The translations under genes were made by a program, and so were the position numbers. This document shows positions 9,342-17,765 of a stretch of 64,000 nucleotides of DNA, one piece after another (position 1 is the stretch's first letter; the number at the start of each line of letters is the position of its first letter). The notes beneath the pieces were generated by a model. The model saw only the letters and a program-made list of their open reading frames with translations, was not told the DNA's origin and did no database searches. The DNA comes from Oceanicaulis sp. MMSF_3324 (GTDB lineage Bacteria; Pseudomonadota; Alphaproteobacteria; Caulobacterales; Maricaulaceae), in contig NZ_JASHIU010000001.1 in assembly GCF_030733545.1 (NCBI RefSeq), positions 558,001 through 622,000 on the forward strand. The letters run 5' to 3'.

Positions 9342-11006
9342 ATGACAAGACTTTTGCGTGCAGGCGTTGTAGCGGCGTTGGCCATCACCATGAGCGCCTG
9401 TTCGAGCGTTCCGGAGGCGCCAGACCCGCAGGACGCGACCCAACGCACGCTGAGCTATGGGGATATTGTCGGCTATACGGCGGACAATGGCGCCCAGGTC
9501 TGGCTCGGCTTGCCCTATGCCGCCTCCACTGCAGGGGAGAATCGCTGGCGCGCGCCGCAACCGGCGACGCCTTTCGCCGAGCGCTTCGAGGCCCTGACCC
9601 ATTCAGAGCCCTGTCCGCAAATCATCAACCGGTTGAGCACCCGGACCACCGGGCGTGACGCTGGCGAGCTGTTCGGCAGCGAGGACTGCCTGAAGCTTGA
9701 TGTCTATGCGCCCAGCGGGGCGGGGCCCGACAATGCGAACCGGCCGGTTATGGTCTGGATCCATGGCGGTTCGAACACCTGGGGATTCGCCAGCCAGTAT
9801 GACGGCTCCAAACTGGCGCAAGCGCATGATGTCGTGGTTGTCGTCATCCAGTACCGGTTGGGCCCGCTTGGCTTCTTCGCGCACCCGGAGATTGATGAAG
9901 GCGAAGGCGCCAACTTCGCCTTGCTCGACCATGTGGCGGCGCTTGAATGGGTGTCAGACGAGATCACCCAGTTCGGCGGTGATCCCGATACCGTGACCAT
10001 CTTTGGCGAGAGCGCAGGCGGACAGAATGTCGCCGCCTTGCTGGCCTCGCCCCTGGCGTCCGGGCTCTATCATCGCGCGGTCGTGCAATCGGGCTTCTTT
10101 GATTCAACGCCGCTGGACGAGGCGCAATCGGGAACTGAAAACAGCGCCATCCCCGCCGCAGAGCGCATGCTGAGCGGTGAGCCGACAGCGTATGGCTTGC
10201 GAAACGCACCGCTTCAGGCGGTGTTTGACGCCTATAATCTGGGGGATGCGCGGGCGGAGCTGCCGCGCGTGATCGCAGATGGCGTGACGCTGCCACGTGA
10301 GGGGCTAGCCAGCACGCTGGACGATAGGGAGACCTTCAACGCCGTGCCGGTCATTTCAGGCGTGAACAGGGACGAGATGAAGCTCTTCAACGCCCTGAAC
10401 CCGGAGCTGACCCGTCAGCGGTTTGGTGTTCTGATCTCGATCCGTGATCCCAATCTGTATGAGCGCCGCTCTTATTATCAGTCCCGGCTCTGGCGCATCC
10501 TGGCGATTGACCAGCCGTTCGATCTGATGAGCGATGCGGGTCATGACGCCCTGTGGGCGTACCGGTTTGACTGGGATGATGGCGGCAGCGTTCTGACAAT
10601 GGATTTGTCGGAGGTTTTCGGTGCGGCGCACGCCATGGAAATTCCCTTCGTCTTCAACCATTTCGATTTCTTCGGTCCCCTCGACCGGTTCCTGTTCCAC
10701 CGTGAAAACGTCGACAGCCGTGCAGAGCTGGCGGCGGAAATGGGCGCCTACTGGACCGAGTTCGCCCGGACCGGCGACCCCGGTGCAGGCTGGCCCGCCT
10801 GGACCGAGGACGGCGTGCTCAAGCGATTTGATGCGCCCTCATCCGGCCTGCTTGAAGGAACGGACAGTGTCGAGCTGTTGCTGGATGACCTGGCGACCGA
10901 TCCGGCCCTCGATACGGCCGACACCTGCCATATCGCAGAGGCCCTGATCACATGGCGTGACGAGCTGGAGGCGCGCATCCGGTCTCGCACCGGATGCGGC
11001 GCCTAG
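9342..11006 (+). CDS. Type B carboxylesterase, lipoprotein
   Basis: 554 residues from the ATG at 9342, which follows a good ribosome site (AGGGAGG) and begins a lipoprotein signal with lipobox MSAC. Longer in-frame starts upstream run through the preceding terminator and are unlikely. The fold is alpha/beta hydrolase of the carboxylesterase/lipase type B family. The nucleophile elbow is GESAGG with Ser224; GVNRDEM carries the likely acidic residue, and GAAHAMEIPF the likely histidine. It probably hydrolyses carboxylic esters at the cell envelope. It lies 81 bases upstream of a Baeyer-Villiger-type monooxygenase, whose products are esters, so the pair could act in sequence. The operator between them suggests separate control. 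Confidence 0.9.
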   Translation: MTRLLRAGVVAALAITMSACSSVPEAPDPQDATQRTLSYGDIVGYTADNGAQVWLGLPYAASTAGENRWRAPQPATPFAERFEALTHSEPCPQIINRLSTRTTGRDAGELFGSEDCLKLDVYAPSGAGPDNANRPVMVWIHGGSNTWGFASQYDGSKLAQAHDVVVVVIQYRLGPLGFFAHPEIDEGEGANFALLDHVAALEWVSDEITQFGGDPDTVTIFGESAGGQNVAALLASPLASGLYHRAVVQSGFFDSTPLDEAQSGTENSAIPAAERMLSGEPTAYGLRNAPLQAVFDAYNLGDARAELPRVIADGVTLPREGLASTLDDRETFNAVPVISGVNRDEMKLFNALNPELTRQRFGVLISIRDPNLYERRSYYQSRLWRILAIDQPFDLMSDAGHDALWAYRFDWDDGGSVLTMDLSEVFGAAHAMEIPFVFNHFDFFGPLDRFLFHRENVDSRAELAAEMGAYWTEFARTGDPGAGWPAWTEDGVLKRFDAPSSGLLEGTDSVELLLDDLATDPALDTADTCHIAEALITWRDELEARIRSRTGCGA

Positions 11007-11029
11007 GGGCGTTTCCGCTTGCAGGCGTG

Positions 11030-11048
11030 AAGTGAACAGTGTTCACTT
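11030..11048. promoter_or_regulatory. Perfect 19-bp palindrome, TetR-type operator candidate
   Basis: AAGTGAACAGTGTTCACTT consists of 9-base arms (11030-11038 and 11040-11048) that are exact reverse complements around a central G. It lies 39 bases before the monooxygenase ATG. TGAACAnTGTTCA palindromes are typical TetR-family operators. No TetR repressor gene adjoins it; the only TetR-like protein in the window is a COQ9 homologue 50 kb away. Confidence 0.7.
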
Positions 11049-11087
11049 GCTCTCAGAACGAGCGGCGCAGCCGCCGGGGAGGAAGAC

Positions 11088-12611
11088 ATGTCTGCAAACG
11101 TTTCAGCGCCCGTCGAGGCGGATCTTGATGTGCTCATTGTCGGGGCCGGCCTGTCAGGCGTTGGTGCGGCCTGGCATCTGCAACACCGGTGCCCGGATCA
11201 ATCCTATCTGATCCTGGAATCGCGCAAGAGCCTGGGCGGCACCTGGGACCTGTTCCGCTATCCCGGCATCCGCTCTGACAGCGACATGTACACCTTTGGC
11301 TATGCCTTCCGGCCCTGGACCGACGGCAAGGTGTTCGCGGACGGTCCGTCCATCCGCAATTATGTGAACGACACCGCCGAGGAGGCGGGCATTTCATCGC
11401 ATATCCGCTATCAGCACCGGGTCATCGGGGCCCATTGGAACACGGAAGAGGCGCGCTGGACCGTAGAGGTCGCGGTCGGTGAGGCCCGCGAGATCAAGCG
11501 CTATCGCGCCAAGTTCGTTTTCCTGTGCTCGGGCTATTATCGGTATGATCGCGGCTATATGCCGGACTTCCCCGGTCGGTCCGATTTCAAGGGCGATGTG
11601 ATCCATCCCCAGCACTGGCCTGAAGGCTATGATTACAGCGGCAAGCGCGTTGTGGTGATCGGATCGGGGGCGACGGCGGTGACGCTTGTCCCGGCCATGT
11701 CCGACAAGGCCAGCCATGTGACCATGCTTCAGCGTTCGCCGACCTATATCGCGGCGCGACCCTCCGTGGACAAGACGGCCGATTTCCTGCGCAAGGTCCT
11801 GCCCTCCAAGACGGCCTATGGCCTGACCCGGGTGAAAAATGTGCTGCAGGCGATCCTGATCTTCCAGATGTCGCGGCGCTGGCCGGACTTTGTGAAGAAG
11901 GGGGTGCTCAAGGCCATTCAGGAGCATCTGGGCGAGGATTTTGATGTCGAGAAGCACTTCTCACCCAGCTACCGGCCCTGGGACCAGCGCTTCTGCCTGG
12001 CGCCGGAAGGTGATTTCTTCGACGTCCTGAAATCGGGAGAGGCCTCGATCGTCACCGACCAGATCGAGCGCTTCACCGAGGACGGTATTCTGCTCAAATC
12101 GGGCGAGACCCTTGAGGCGGACCTCATCATTCCCGCCACGGGCCTTGAGATGCAGGTCGGCGGCGGCATGGATATCAGCGTGGATGGAGAGGCTTTTGTC
12201 GCCCCTGACCACGTCACCTATCGCGGCATGATGCTGTCGGACGTGCCCAATCTGGCGCTGGCCTTTGGCTACACCAATGCCTCCTGGACGCTGAAGGTGG
12301 ACCTGACCGCTGAACGGGTGTGTCGCCTGATCAATCACATGAAGGCGCGCAATCTCGATTATGTCGTGCCGACCCCGCCGGACGATCTGGAAACCCAGCC
12401 GCTGCTCGATTTCTCGTCAGGTTATGTTCAGCGCGCCTTGCCGACCCTGCCGCGACAGGGGGCGACGCCGCCCTGGCGGACCTATCAGAACTATGTCCAG
12501 GACATGTTCGCCATTCGCTTTGGCAAGCTGGAAGACGGTCATGTCCGGTTCGGCACGGCGGGCGATCAGGTCTTCCGCAAGGATGCGCCGCTGTCAGAAG
12601 CGGCCGAGTAG
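11088..12611 (+). CDS. Flavin-containing, Baeyer-Villiger-type monooxygenase
   Basis: 507 residues. An N-terminal FAD-binding Rossmann motif, VGAGLSGVGAAWHL, is followed by GGTWDLFRYPGIRSDSD, typical of Baeyer-Villiger and related class B flavoprotein monooxygenases. The class B fingerprint FxGxxxHxxxW is complete at 167-177 (FKGDVIHPQHW), and an NADPH-binding motif VVVIGSGATAVTL follows. It should insert one oxygen atom from O2 into a ketone (or oxidise a heteroatom) using NADPH and FAD; the substrate cannot be read from sequence. The ribosome site GGGGAGGAAG precedes the ATG. A perfect palindrome upstream predicts repression and induction by a TetR-type regulator. PPK2 and DUF2855 genes follow on the same strand. 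Confidence 0.92.
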   Translation: MSANVSAPVEADLDVLIVGAGLSGVGAAWHLQHRCPDQSYLILESRKSLGGTWDLFRYPGIRSDSDMYTFGYAFRPWTDGKVFADGPSIRNYVNDTAEEAGISSHIRYQHRVIGAHWNTEEARWTVEVAVGEAREIKRYRAKFVFLCSGYYRYDRGYMPDFPGRSDFKGDVIHPQHWPEGYDYSGKRVVVIGSGATAVTLVPAMSDKASHVTMLQRSPTYIAARPSVDKTADFLRKVLPSKTAYGLTRVKNVLQAILIFQMSRRWPDFVKKGVLKAIQEHLGEDFDVEKHFSPSYRPWDQRFCLAPEGDFFDVLKSGEASIVTDQIERFTEDGILLKSGETLEADLIIPATGLEMQVGGGMDISVDGEAFVAPDHVTYRGMMLSDVPNLALAFGYTNASWTLKVDLTAERVCRLINHMKARNLDYVVPTPPDDLETQPLLDFSSGYVQRALPTLPRQGATPPWRTYQNYVQDMFAIRFGKLEDGHVRFGTAGDQVFRKDAPLSEAAE

Positions 12612-12649
12612 GGCTTGGCCAGGGCGCGCGATGACGCCAGTCTGCCATC

Positions 12650-13405
12650 ATGGACAAGGATATCTACAAAGCGGAGCTCTATCCGCTGCAAGTCAATCTC
12701 GTCGCGATGCAGCGCCAGCTGATTGCGGAAAACCGCAAGCTTCTGGTCATCCTTGAGGGACGTGACGCGGCGGGCAAGGACGGCGTGATCAAGCGGGTCG
12801 TCCAGCATCAATCGCCGCGCGAGACGCGCGTCGTCGCGCTGGGCAAGCCGTCCGAGCGGGATCGGTCCAGCTGGTACTTCCAGCGCTGGGTCAACCATTT
12901 GCCCGCCAATGGTGAAATGGTTCTGTTCAACCGCTCCTGGTACAATCGCGCCGGTGTGGAGCGGGTGATGGGCTTCTGCGAGGAGACCGATTATGTGCGC
13001 TTCCTGCGTGATGTCGGTCCGTTTGAGAAATTGCTGATCGATGACGGGATGATAGTCCTGAAATACTATCTCGATCTGTCTCGGGGCGAACAGGCGCGTC
13101 GCCTGGAGGCGCGCAAGTCCGACCCTCTCAAAACGTGGAAAATCTCGCCCATCGACGCCGTCGCTCTTAAGAAGTTTGACGCCTACACCGAGGCGCGGGA
13201 CGCCATGCTGGCCGCGACGGGTGAGGCCGTGCCGTGGCGGGTTGTGAAGGCGGACGACAAGCGTGTCGCGCGATTGGCCGTGATTGCGGACATTCTGGCC
13301 GCGATACCGTGTGCGGACTATCCCTATCCGATCACGCCAGCCCGCAAAGATGTACTTCGGGTCTGGTCAAATGGTGACAGACCGGATGATTTCCTGGAAC
13401 ATTAG
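12650..13405 (+). CDS. ppk2: Polyphosphate kinase 2 family protein
   Basis: 251 residues, a little shorter than many class I PPK2 enzymes (about 270-300). Walker A is GRDAAGKDG (37-45), with lid and Walker B region LFNRSWYNRAGVERVMGF, then DDGMIVLKYYLDLS and the basic stretch RLEARKSDPLKTWKISPID typical of PPK2. It transfers phosphate between polyphosphate and nucleotides, commonly to make GTP or ATP, in the cytosol. It starts 38 bases after the monooxygenase stop, with no strong ribosome site. It may be cotranscribed, but a metabolic link to the monooxygenase is not obvious. Confidence 0.92.
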   Translation: MDKDIYKAELYPLQVNLVAMQRQLIAENRKLLVILEGRDAAGKDGVIKRVVQHQSPRETRVVALGKPSERDRSSWYFQRWVNHLPANGEMVLFNRSWYNRAGVERVMGFCEETDYVRFLRDVGPFEKLLIDDGMIVLKYYLDLSRGEQARRLEARKSDPLKTWKISPIDAVALKKFDAYTEARDAMLAATGEAVPWRVVKADDKRVARLAVIADILAAIPCADYPYPITPARKDVLRVWSNGDRPDDFLEH

Positions 13406-13453
13406 AGCTTAACTAAAAAGGCGCGTCCCGGGCGGCGTGCGAGGGAGGATGTC

Positions 13454-14533
13454 ATGGGTTGGGCGCTGTCCATCAACAAAGCCGATATTTCCGACGCATC
13501 GCTGGTGAAGACGGCGTCTCAGCCCCTGTCGGACGGGCAGGCGCGGTTCGCGATCAGGCGCTTTGCGCTGACGGCGAACAACATCACCTATGCCGCCTTC
13601 GGCGCCGCCATGCGCTATTGGGATTTCTATCCCGCCGAGGATGGCTCGGGCCGACTTCCGGTCTGGGGCTTTGCCGATGTGGTGGAAACCCGGGCGCCGG
13701 GCCTTGAAGTGGGCGAGCGGATCTATGGCTATTGGCCCGCCGCGGACGAGGCCGTGCTGAGCGTCGATGCGGTCAAGCCGGGCTCCTTCCTGGAGGTGTC
13801 GCCGCACCGGGCCGAGCTGGCGAGCGCCTATAACCGCTATGTGCGCTGCCAGGCCGATCCGGGGTATGCGCCGGAGCGTGAAGCGGCGCAGATGGTGCTG
13901 CAGCCGCTCTTCATCACTTCCTTCCTGATCGATCTTCACTTGCGCGATCATGACTTCATGGGCGCGGGCCAGATCACGCTCACCAGCGCCTCGTCCAAGA
14001 CGGCGCTCGCGCTTGCGCATCTGCTGCATGCCAACCACCCCGAGGGTGTTCAGATCGAGGCGCTGACCTCAGCGCGGAACACGGATTTCGTGCAGAGCAC
14101 CGGGTATTACGACACGATCAGCACCTATGACGCGATCGCGGACTTCAAGCCCGAGCCTCGGCGTCTGATCGTTGACTTTGCGGGCGATTCCAAGGTGAAC
14201 AAGGCCCTTCACGAAACGCTCGCGGATGACCTAATTGGCAATATCCGGGTGGGCGGCGCCCACTGGGAAAATTCCGCCCCGCCCGGCGCCATGCCGGGGC
14301 CCAAGCCGGTCTTCTTCTTTGCGCCTGATCATGTGCGCGACCGTATGAAGGCCTGGGGCAGCGACGAGTTCGGCCGTCGCTATGGCGCCGCCTGGATGAG
14401 CTTTGCGGGCGCGGGTCAACAGCTCTTCACCGAAGAGGAATATGATGGCGGTGAGGGCGCTCTGGCGGCCTATGACGCGCTGATTGGCGGCGATTTTGAC
14501 GCCGCCAGCGCCATGACCGTCAAGGCGGGCTGA
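13454..14533 (+). CDS. DUF2855 family protein
   Basis: 359 residues with a strong ribosome site (GAGGGAGG) before the ATG at 13454. The layout resembles a medium-chain dehydrogenase/reductase: an N-terminal region with LTANNITYAAFG and LPVWGFADVVE, then TLTSASSKTALALAHLL at the expected cofactor-domain start, without the canonical GxGxxG. This matches DUF2855, for which I know no established activity. It is the last gene of the rightward esterase/monooxygenase/PPK2 run, and 11 bases separate its stop from the convergent uup stop. A reductase acting on related ketone or ester metabolites is a guess only. Confidence 0.8.
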   Translation: MGWALSINKADISDASLVKTASQPLSDGQARFAIRRFALTANNITYAAFGAAMRYWDFYPAEDGSGRLPVWGFADVVETRAPGLEVGERIYGYWPAADEAVLSVDAVKPGSFLEVSPHRAELASAYNRYVRCQADPGYAPEREAAQMVLQPLFITSFLIDLHLRDHDFMGAGQITLTSASSKTALALAHLLHANHPEGVQIEALTSARNTDFVQSTGYYDTISTYDAIADFKPEPRRLIVDFAGDSKVNKALHETLADDLIGNIRVGGAHWENSAPPGAMPGPKPVFFFAPDHVRDRMKAWGSDEFGRRYGAAWMSFAGAGQQLFTEEEYDGGEGALAAYDALIGGDFDAASAMTVKAG

Positions 14534-14544
14534 ATGTAGGGCGC

Positions 14545-16356
14545 CTAGCCCCCCTCGATCTCCTCGCGGAGCATTTCAAGCTCGAGCCAGCGCTCTTCTT
14601 TGGCCGCCTTGTCTTCGGTCAGGCGGGCATGCTCTTTCGTGGCGGCGTTGAAGCGCTCGGGGTTTTTCGTGAACAGACTGGCGTCAGCCAGCTCGGTTTC
14701 GAGCTTTGCGAGACTCGCCTCGATCGTTTCGATCTCGCCGGGCAGGGTTTCGAGCGCGTGCTTGTCCTTGAAGCTGAGCTTGCCGGAGGACTTGTTCTTC
14801 GGTTTCTCGCCCTTGGATTTGCTGGCGGTCTTTTCGGGCTTCTCGGCGGCCTTGCGCGCTTTCACGCCTTCGCCGCGCTGGGCGATCATGTCTGAATACC
14901 CGCCCGCATAGACTCGCCAGACCCCGTCTTCTTCCCAGGCGATGGTGGCGGTGGCGGTGCGGTCGATGAAGTCCCGATCGTGGCTGACCAGCAGCGCGGT
15001 GCCGTTATAGTCCGCGATCAGCTCTTCCAGCAGATCCAGCGTCTCAAGATCCAGATCGTTCGTCGGTTCGTCGAGGACGAGCAGGTTTGACGGTAGGGCG
15101 AGCGCGCGCGCCAGCATCAGCCGGGCCCGTTCCCCGCCTGACAGGGCGTGCACGGGCGTGCGGGCCTGTTCGGGGCTGAACAGGAAGTCCTTCATATAGG
15201 CTTGCACGTGCTTGACGCTGCCGGCCACTTCCACCCGTTCGCCGCCGCCGGGCGCAATGGCTTCGGTGACGGTCCAGTCGGGTTTGAGCGCAGCGCGGCG
15301 CTGATCGAGACTCGCGATCTCAAGATTGGTGCCCAGCTTCACACTCCCTGAGTCCGGTTCGATCTGGCCGGTCAGCACCTTGATCATCGTGGTCTTGCCC
15401 GCGCCATTGGGGCCCACGAGGGCAATGCGGTCGCCCCGCGCGATCTTGATGGACAAATCGGTGAAGATGGGGCGGCCGTCATAGGCCTTGCTGACATGGC
15501 CCGCTTCAATGACGAGCTTGCCCGAACGGTCCGCTTCGCTCACCGACAGGCTGGCGGCGCCCTGGGGGCCGCGCCAGTTCTTGAGATCGGATTTCATCGC
15601 CTGCAGCTCGCCCACCCGGCGCACATTGCGCTTGCGGCGGGCGGTCACGCCATAGCGCATCCAGTCTTCTTCACGCGCGATCTGGCGCTCGAGCTTGTGG
15701 CGTTCCTGCGCTTCGGCTTCGAACACCTCGTCGCGCCAGGCCTCGAAATGAGCAAAGCCGCGGTCAAGGCGGCGGGTCTGACCGCGATCAATCCAGACGG
15801 TCTGACGGGTCAGGTTTTCCAGGAAGCGTCGGTCGTGGCTGATCAGGACGAGCGCGCCGCGATGGGCGTTCAGCTCGCTTTCCAGCCATTCGATCGCTGG
15901 CAGGTCGAGATGGTTGGTCGGCTCATCGAGCAGCAGGATGTCCGGCTGGGGCGCCAGCGTGCGGGCGAGCGCGGCCCGGCGCGCCTCCCCGCCTGATAGG
16001 TTCGCGGGGTCGGCGTCGGGGTCCAGCCCAAGATGTTCGGCGAGATAGTCCGCTCGATAGGCGTCATCCCCCGGCGCCAGCCCGTCGCGGATATAGGCGA
16101 TCACGCTGTCATAGCCGGTAAGGTCCGGCTCTTGCGTCAAATAGCGCAGGGTGGAGCCGGGATGGACGAAGCGGTCGCCCTCATCGGCTTCGATGATCCC
16201 GGCCGCGATTTTCAGGAATGAGGATTTGCCGGATCCGTTGCGGCCCACAAGGCCGATGCGCTCGTTCTCGCGCACAATGAGATCCGCGCCTGTGAGCAGC
16301 GGGGTCGCGCCAAAGGTCAGGCGCGTGTCGGTCAGGGTGAGAAGTGGTGCAGACAT
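14545..16356 (-). CDS. uup: ABC-F family ATPase Uup
   Basis: 603 residues, no membrane segments. There are two ABC ATPase domains: GRNGSGKS, LSGGEARRAAL and LLLDEPTNHLDL in the first; GPNGAGKTT, LSGGERARLML and LVLDEPTNDLDL in the second. A Lys-rich linker then leads to a C-terminal coiled coil (about 535-603), the DNA- or ribosome-binding tail that separates Uup from EttA. Known Uup proteins act on ribosomes and influence transposon excision and replication-related processes. The gene is convergent with DUF2855 and is followed upstream by a 221-base gap containing an AT-rich block. Confidence 0.93.
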   Translation of the reverse strand: MSAPLLTLTDTRLTFGATPLLTGADLIVRENERIGLVGRNGSGKSSFLKIAAGIIEADEGDRFVHPGSTLRYLTQEPDLTGYDSVIAYIRDGLAPGDDAYRADYLAEHLGLDPDADPANLSGGEARRAALARTLAPQPDILLLDEPTNHLDLPAIEWLESELNAHRGALVLISHDRRFLENLTRQTVWIDRGQTRRLDRGFAHFEAWRDEVFEAEAQERHKLERQIAREEDWMRYGVTARRKRNVRRVGELQAMKSDLKNWRGPQGAASLSVSEADRSGKLVIEAGHVSKAYDGRPIFTDLSIKIARGDRIALVGPNGAGKTTMIKVLTGQIEPDSGSVKLGTNLEIASLDQRRAALKPDWTVTEAIAPGGGERVEVAGSVKHVQAYMKDFLFSPEQARTPVHALSGGERARLMLARALALPSNLLVLDEPTNDLDLETLDLLEELIADYNGTALLVSHDRDFIDRTATATIAWEEDGVWRVYAGGYSDMIAQRGEGVKARKAAEKPEKTASKSKGEKPKNKSSGKLSFKDKHALETLPGEIETIEASLAKLETELADASLFTKNPERFNAATKEHARLTEDKAAKEERWLELEMLREEIEGG

Positions 16357-16430
16357 GGATTAGCCGTTAGCCGAGCGTTCGGGTGCTGTCACCCTTTCCC
16401 CTCACGGCCATGGGCAATCGGGCGTGAATA

Positions 16431-16550
16431 TCCGAATAAAAAATGACAAGAAAAATTCACAAGAAATGTGAGGAACTCGAAAAACCTATAAGAAAATAAC
16501 ATGATCTCAGGAGAATTGGATTCGATCTCTGGAATCCGTTATAAGTATTC
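16431..16550. other. AT-rich intergenic block
   Basis: About 120 bases that are strongly A/T-rich (A-runs such as AATAAAAAATGACAAGAAAAA) inside GC-rich sequence. The block contains the perfect dyad TCACA-AGAAA-TGTGA (16457-16471) and merges into the candidate promoter at 16516-16545. It may act as an UP element, a silencer-binding site or a curved region upstream of the methyltransferase gene. Confidence 0.6.
16516..16545 (+). promoter_or_regulatory. Candidate promoter with paired GANTC sites in spacer
   Basis: TTGGAT (16516-16521), an 18-base spacer and TATAAG (16540-16545) resemble -35 and -10 elements, 32 bases before the methyltransferase ATG. The spacer region holds an inverted repeat GGATTC (16518-16523) and GAATCC (16532-16537). 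Both arms contain GANTC, the target of the alphaproteobacterial cell-cycle methylase CcrM. Confidence 0.5.
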
Positions 16551-16577
16551 GCACTGTCAGCAGGGCGAGAGAGAGTC

Positions 16578-17195
16578 ATGAAATCTGAAAATGAAATTCT
16601 CAACCGGATTTACAATTTGAGCGGAGATCCGGAAGAAACGCGGGATGCTTACAAGGACTGGGCCGAGAACTATGACGACGACACAGTCGGTGGCATGGGT
16701 TATGTCGGGCCGGCGGTCGCGAGTGAGAAGCTGCGCGCGCTTTTGCCTGACACCTCCATTCGCATTCTCGATGCGGGCTGCGGCACCGGCCTGGCCGGGG
16801 TCGAGCTGAACAAGCGCGGCTATGAGAATGTGGACGGCATGGACCTGTCGCCGGACATGCTCACCGTGGCCCGTCGCAAGGAAGTCTATGACGACCTGCG
16901 CGAAGCGGACATGACCGAAAAGCTCGACTATCCCGACAATGCGTATGACGCGATCATTTGCGTGGGCGCGTTCACGCACGCCCATGTGGGGCCGAAAGGC
17001 TTTGACGAGCTGATCCGCATCACCCGGCCGGGCGGCGGCATCATCGCCACCGTTCACGAGGATGTCTGGGGCGAGGACAATTACGCCGACTACCTCAAAT
17101 CCCTGGAGAAATCGGGGAAGGCGAAGATCCGCGAAGCGGACGAGGCGGACTATCATGTCCACAAATGCCGCCTTGTCGTGCTGGAGCCGGCCTAG
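16578..17195 (+). CDS. Class I SAM-dependent methyltransferase
   Basis: 205 residues. The SAM-binding motif I is ILDAGCGTGLAG (about residues 63-74), followed by the acidic residue in GMDLSPDML and motif II/III YDAIICVGAFTHAH and ITRPGGGIIATV. The N-terminal segment, with YDDWAxxYDDD-like sequence (YKDWAENYDDDT), resembles the WBSCR27/METTL27 branch of small-molecule methyltransferases. The substrate is unknown. It sits behind an unusual AT-rich promoter with two GANTC sites and overlaps the convergent Lrp-type regulator gene by four bases at its 3' end. Confidence 0.85.
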   Translation: MKSENEILNRIYNLSGDPEETRDAYKDWAENYDDDTVGGMGYVGPAVASEKLRALLPDTSIRILDAGCGTGLAGVELNKRGYENVDGMDLSPDMLTVARRKEVYDDLREADMTEKLDYPDNAYDAIICVGAFTHAHVGPKGFDELIRITRPGGGIIATVHEDVWGEDNYADYLKSLEKSGKAKIREADEADYHVHKCRLVVLEPA

Positions 17196-17653
17196 GCCTG
17201 TTCCAGCGGCAGGACCGGCGTGCGCTTGACCGTGCCGAAGGCGAAGCTGGTTTCGATGCCGGCGATGCCCGGCACGGGATGCAGGCGTTCGCGCATGAAG
17301 CGCTCATAGCCGGACTGACTGTCGACGACGACTTGCAACAGATAATCCTCCGCGCCTGAGGTGAGGTGGCATTCAAGCACCTCATCCAGGCGCAGGATGG
17401 CTTTCTCAAAGGCCGCAACGGTCGCGGGCGCGTGATTGGCGAGCTTGATCTTCAGGAAGGCCGTGATCGGCAGGCCGGCCTTGTTCCGATCAAGGATCGC
17501 GGCATAGCCCGAAATCAATCCGGACTCTTCAAGCGCCCGGACCCGTCTCAGACAGGGTGAAGGTGACAGGCCGATCTGGTCCGCCAGGGCCTGGTTGGTC
17601 ATGCGCCCATCTTGCTGCAGGGCGGTGAGAAGGCGTCGGTCTGTGCTGTCCAT
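17192..17653 (-). CDS. Lrp/AsnC-family regulator, MdeR-like
   Basis: 153 residues from ATG 17653; a GTG two codons upstream (17659) is also possible, but family members start as MDxxDRRLL. An N-terminal winged helix-turn-helix (DRRLLTALQQDGRMTNQALADQIGLSPSP, given in parts) is followed by a C-terminal RAM/AsnC ligand-binding domain (LECHLTSGAEDYLLQVV). It is divergently transcribed from methionine gamma-lyase, the same arrangement as mdeR-mdeA in Pseudomonas putida, where the Lrp homologue MdeR activates mdeA. A palindrome lies 10 bases upstream of the start. It very likely controls the neighbouring lyase and itself; the ligand is probably methionine or another amino acid. Confidence 0.9.
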   Translation of the reverse strand: MDSTDRRLLTALQQDGRMTNQALADQIGLSPSPCLRRVRALEESGLISGYAAILDRNKAGLPITAFLKIKLANHAPATVAAFEKAILRLDEVLECHLTSGAEDYLLQVVVDSQSGYERFMRERLHPVPGIAGIETSFAFGTVKRTPVLPLEQA

Positions 17654-17662
17654 GGCCACATC

Positions 17663-17679
17663 TTAGCAGAATCTGCCAA
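17663..17679. promoter_or_regulatory. Palindrome between lrp-type gene and mdeA
   Basis: TTAGCAGAATCTGCCAA reads as TTnGCAGA-A-TCTGCnAA, an 8+1+8 dyad with one mismatched pair. It lies immediately upstream of the Lrp-type regulator start and about 90 bases upstream of the mdeA start. Candidate autoregulatory and activator site. Confidence 0.5.
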
Positions 17680-17765
17680 TCTGGATACCGTCGGGGGCTG
17701 AAATGGCAAGCCCCTGTCGCGGTGTTGCGCGTATTCTGTCCCCGTCAGTCAGGGAGGACGACGCC

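Noticed and set aside
17703-17765. ATG at 17703 as start of methionine gamma-lyase
   Set aside because: No ribosome site, adds 21 non-homologous residues, and covers the likely regulatory region; GTG 17766 fits better.
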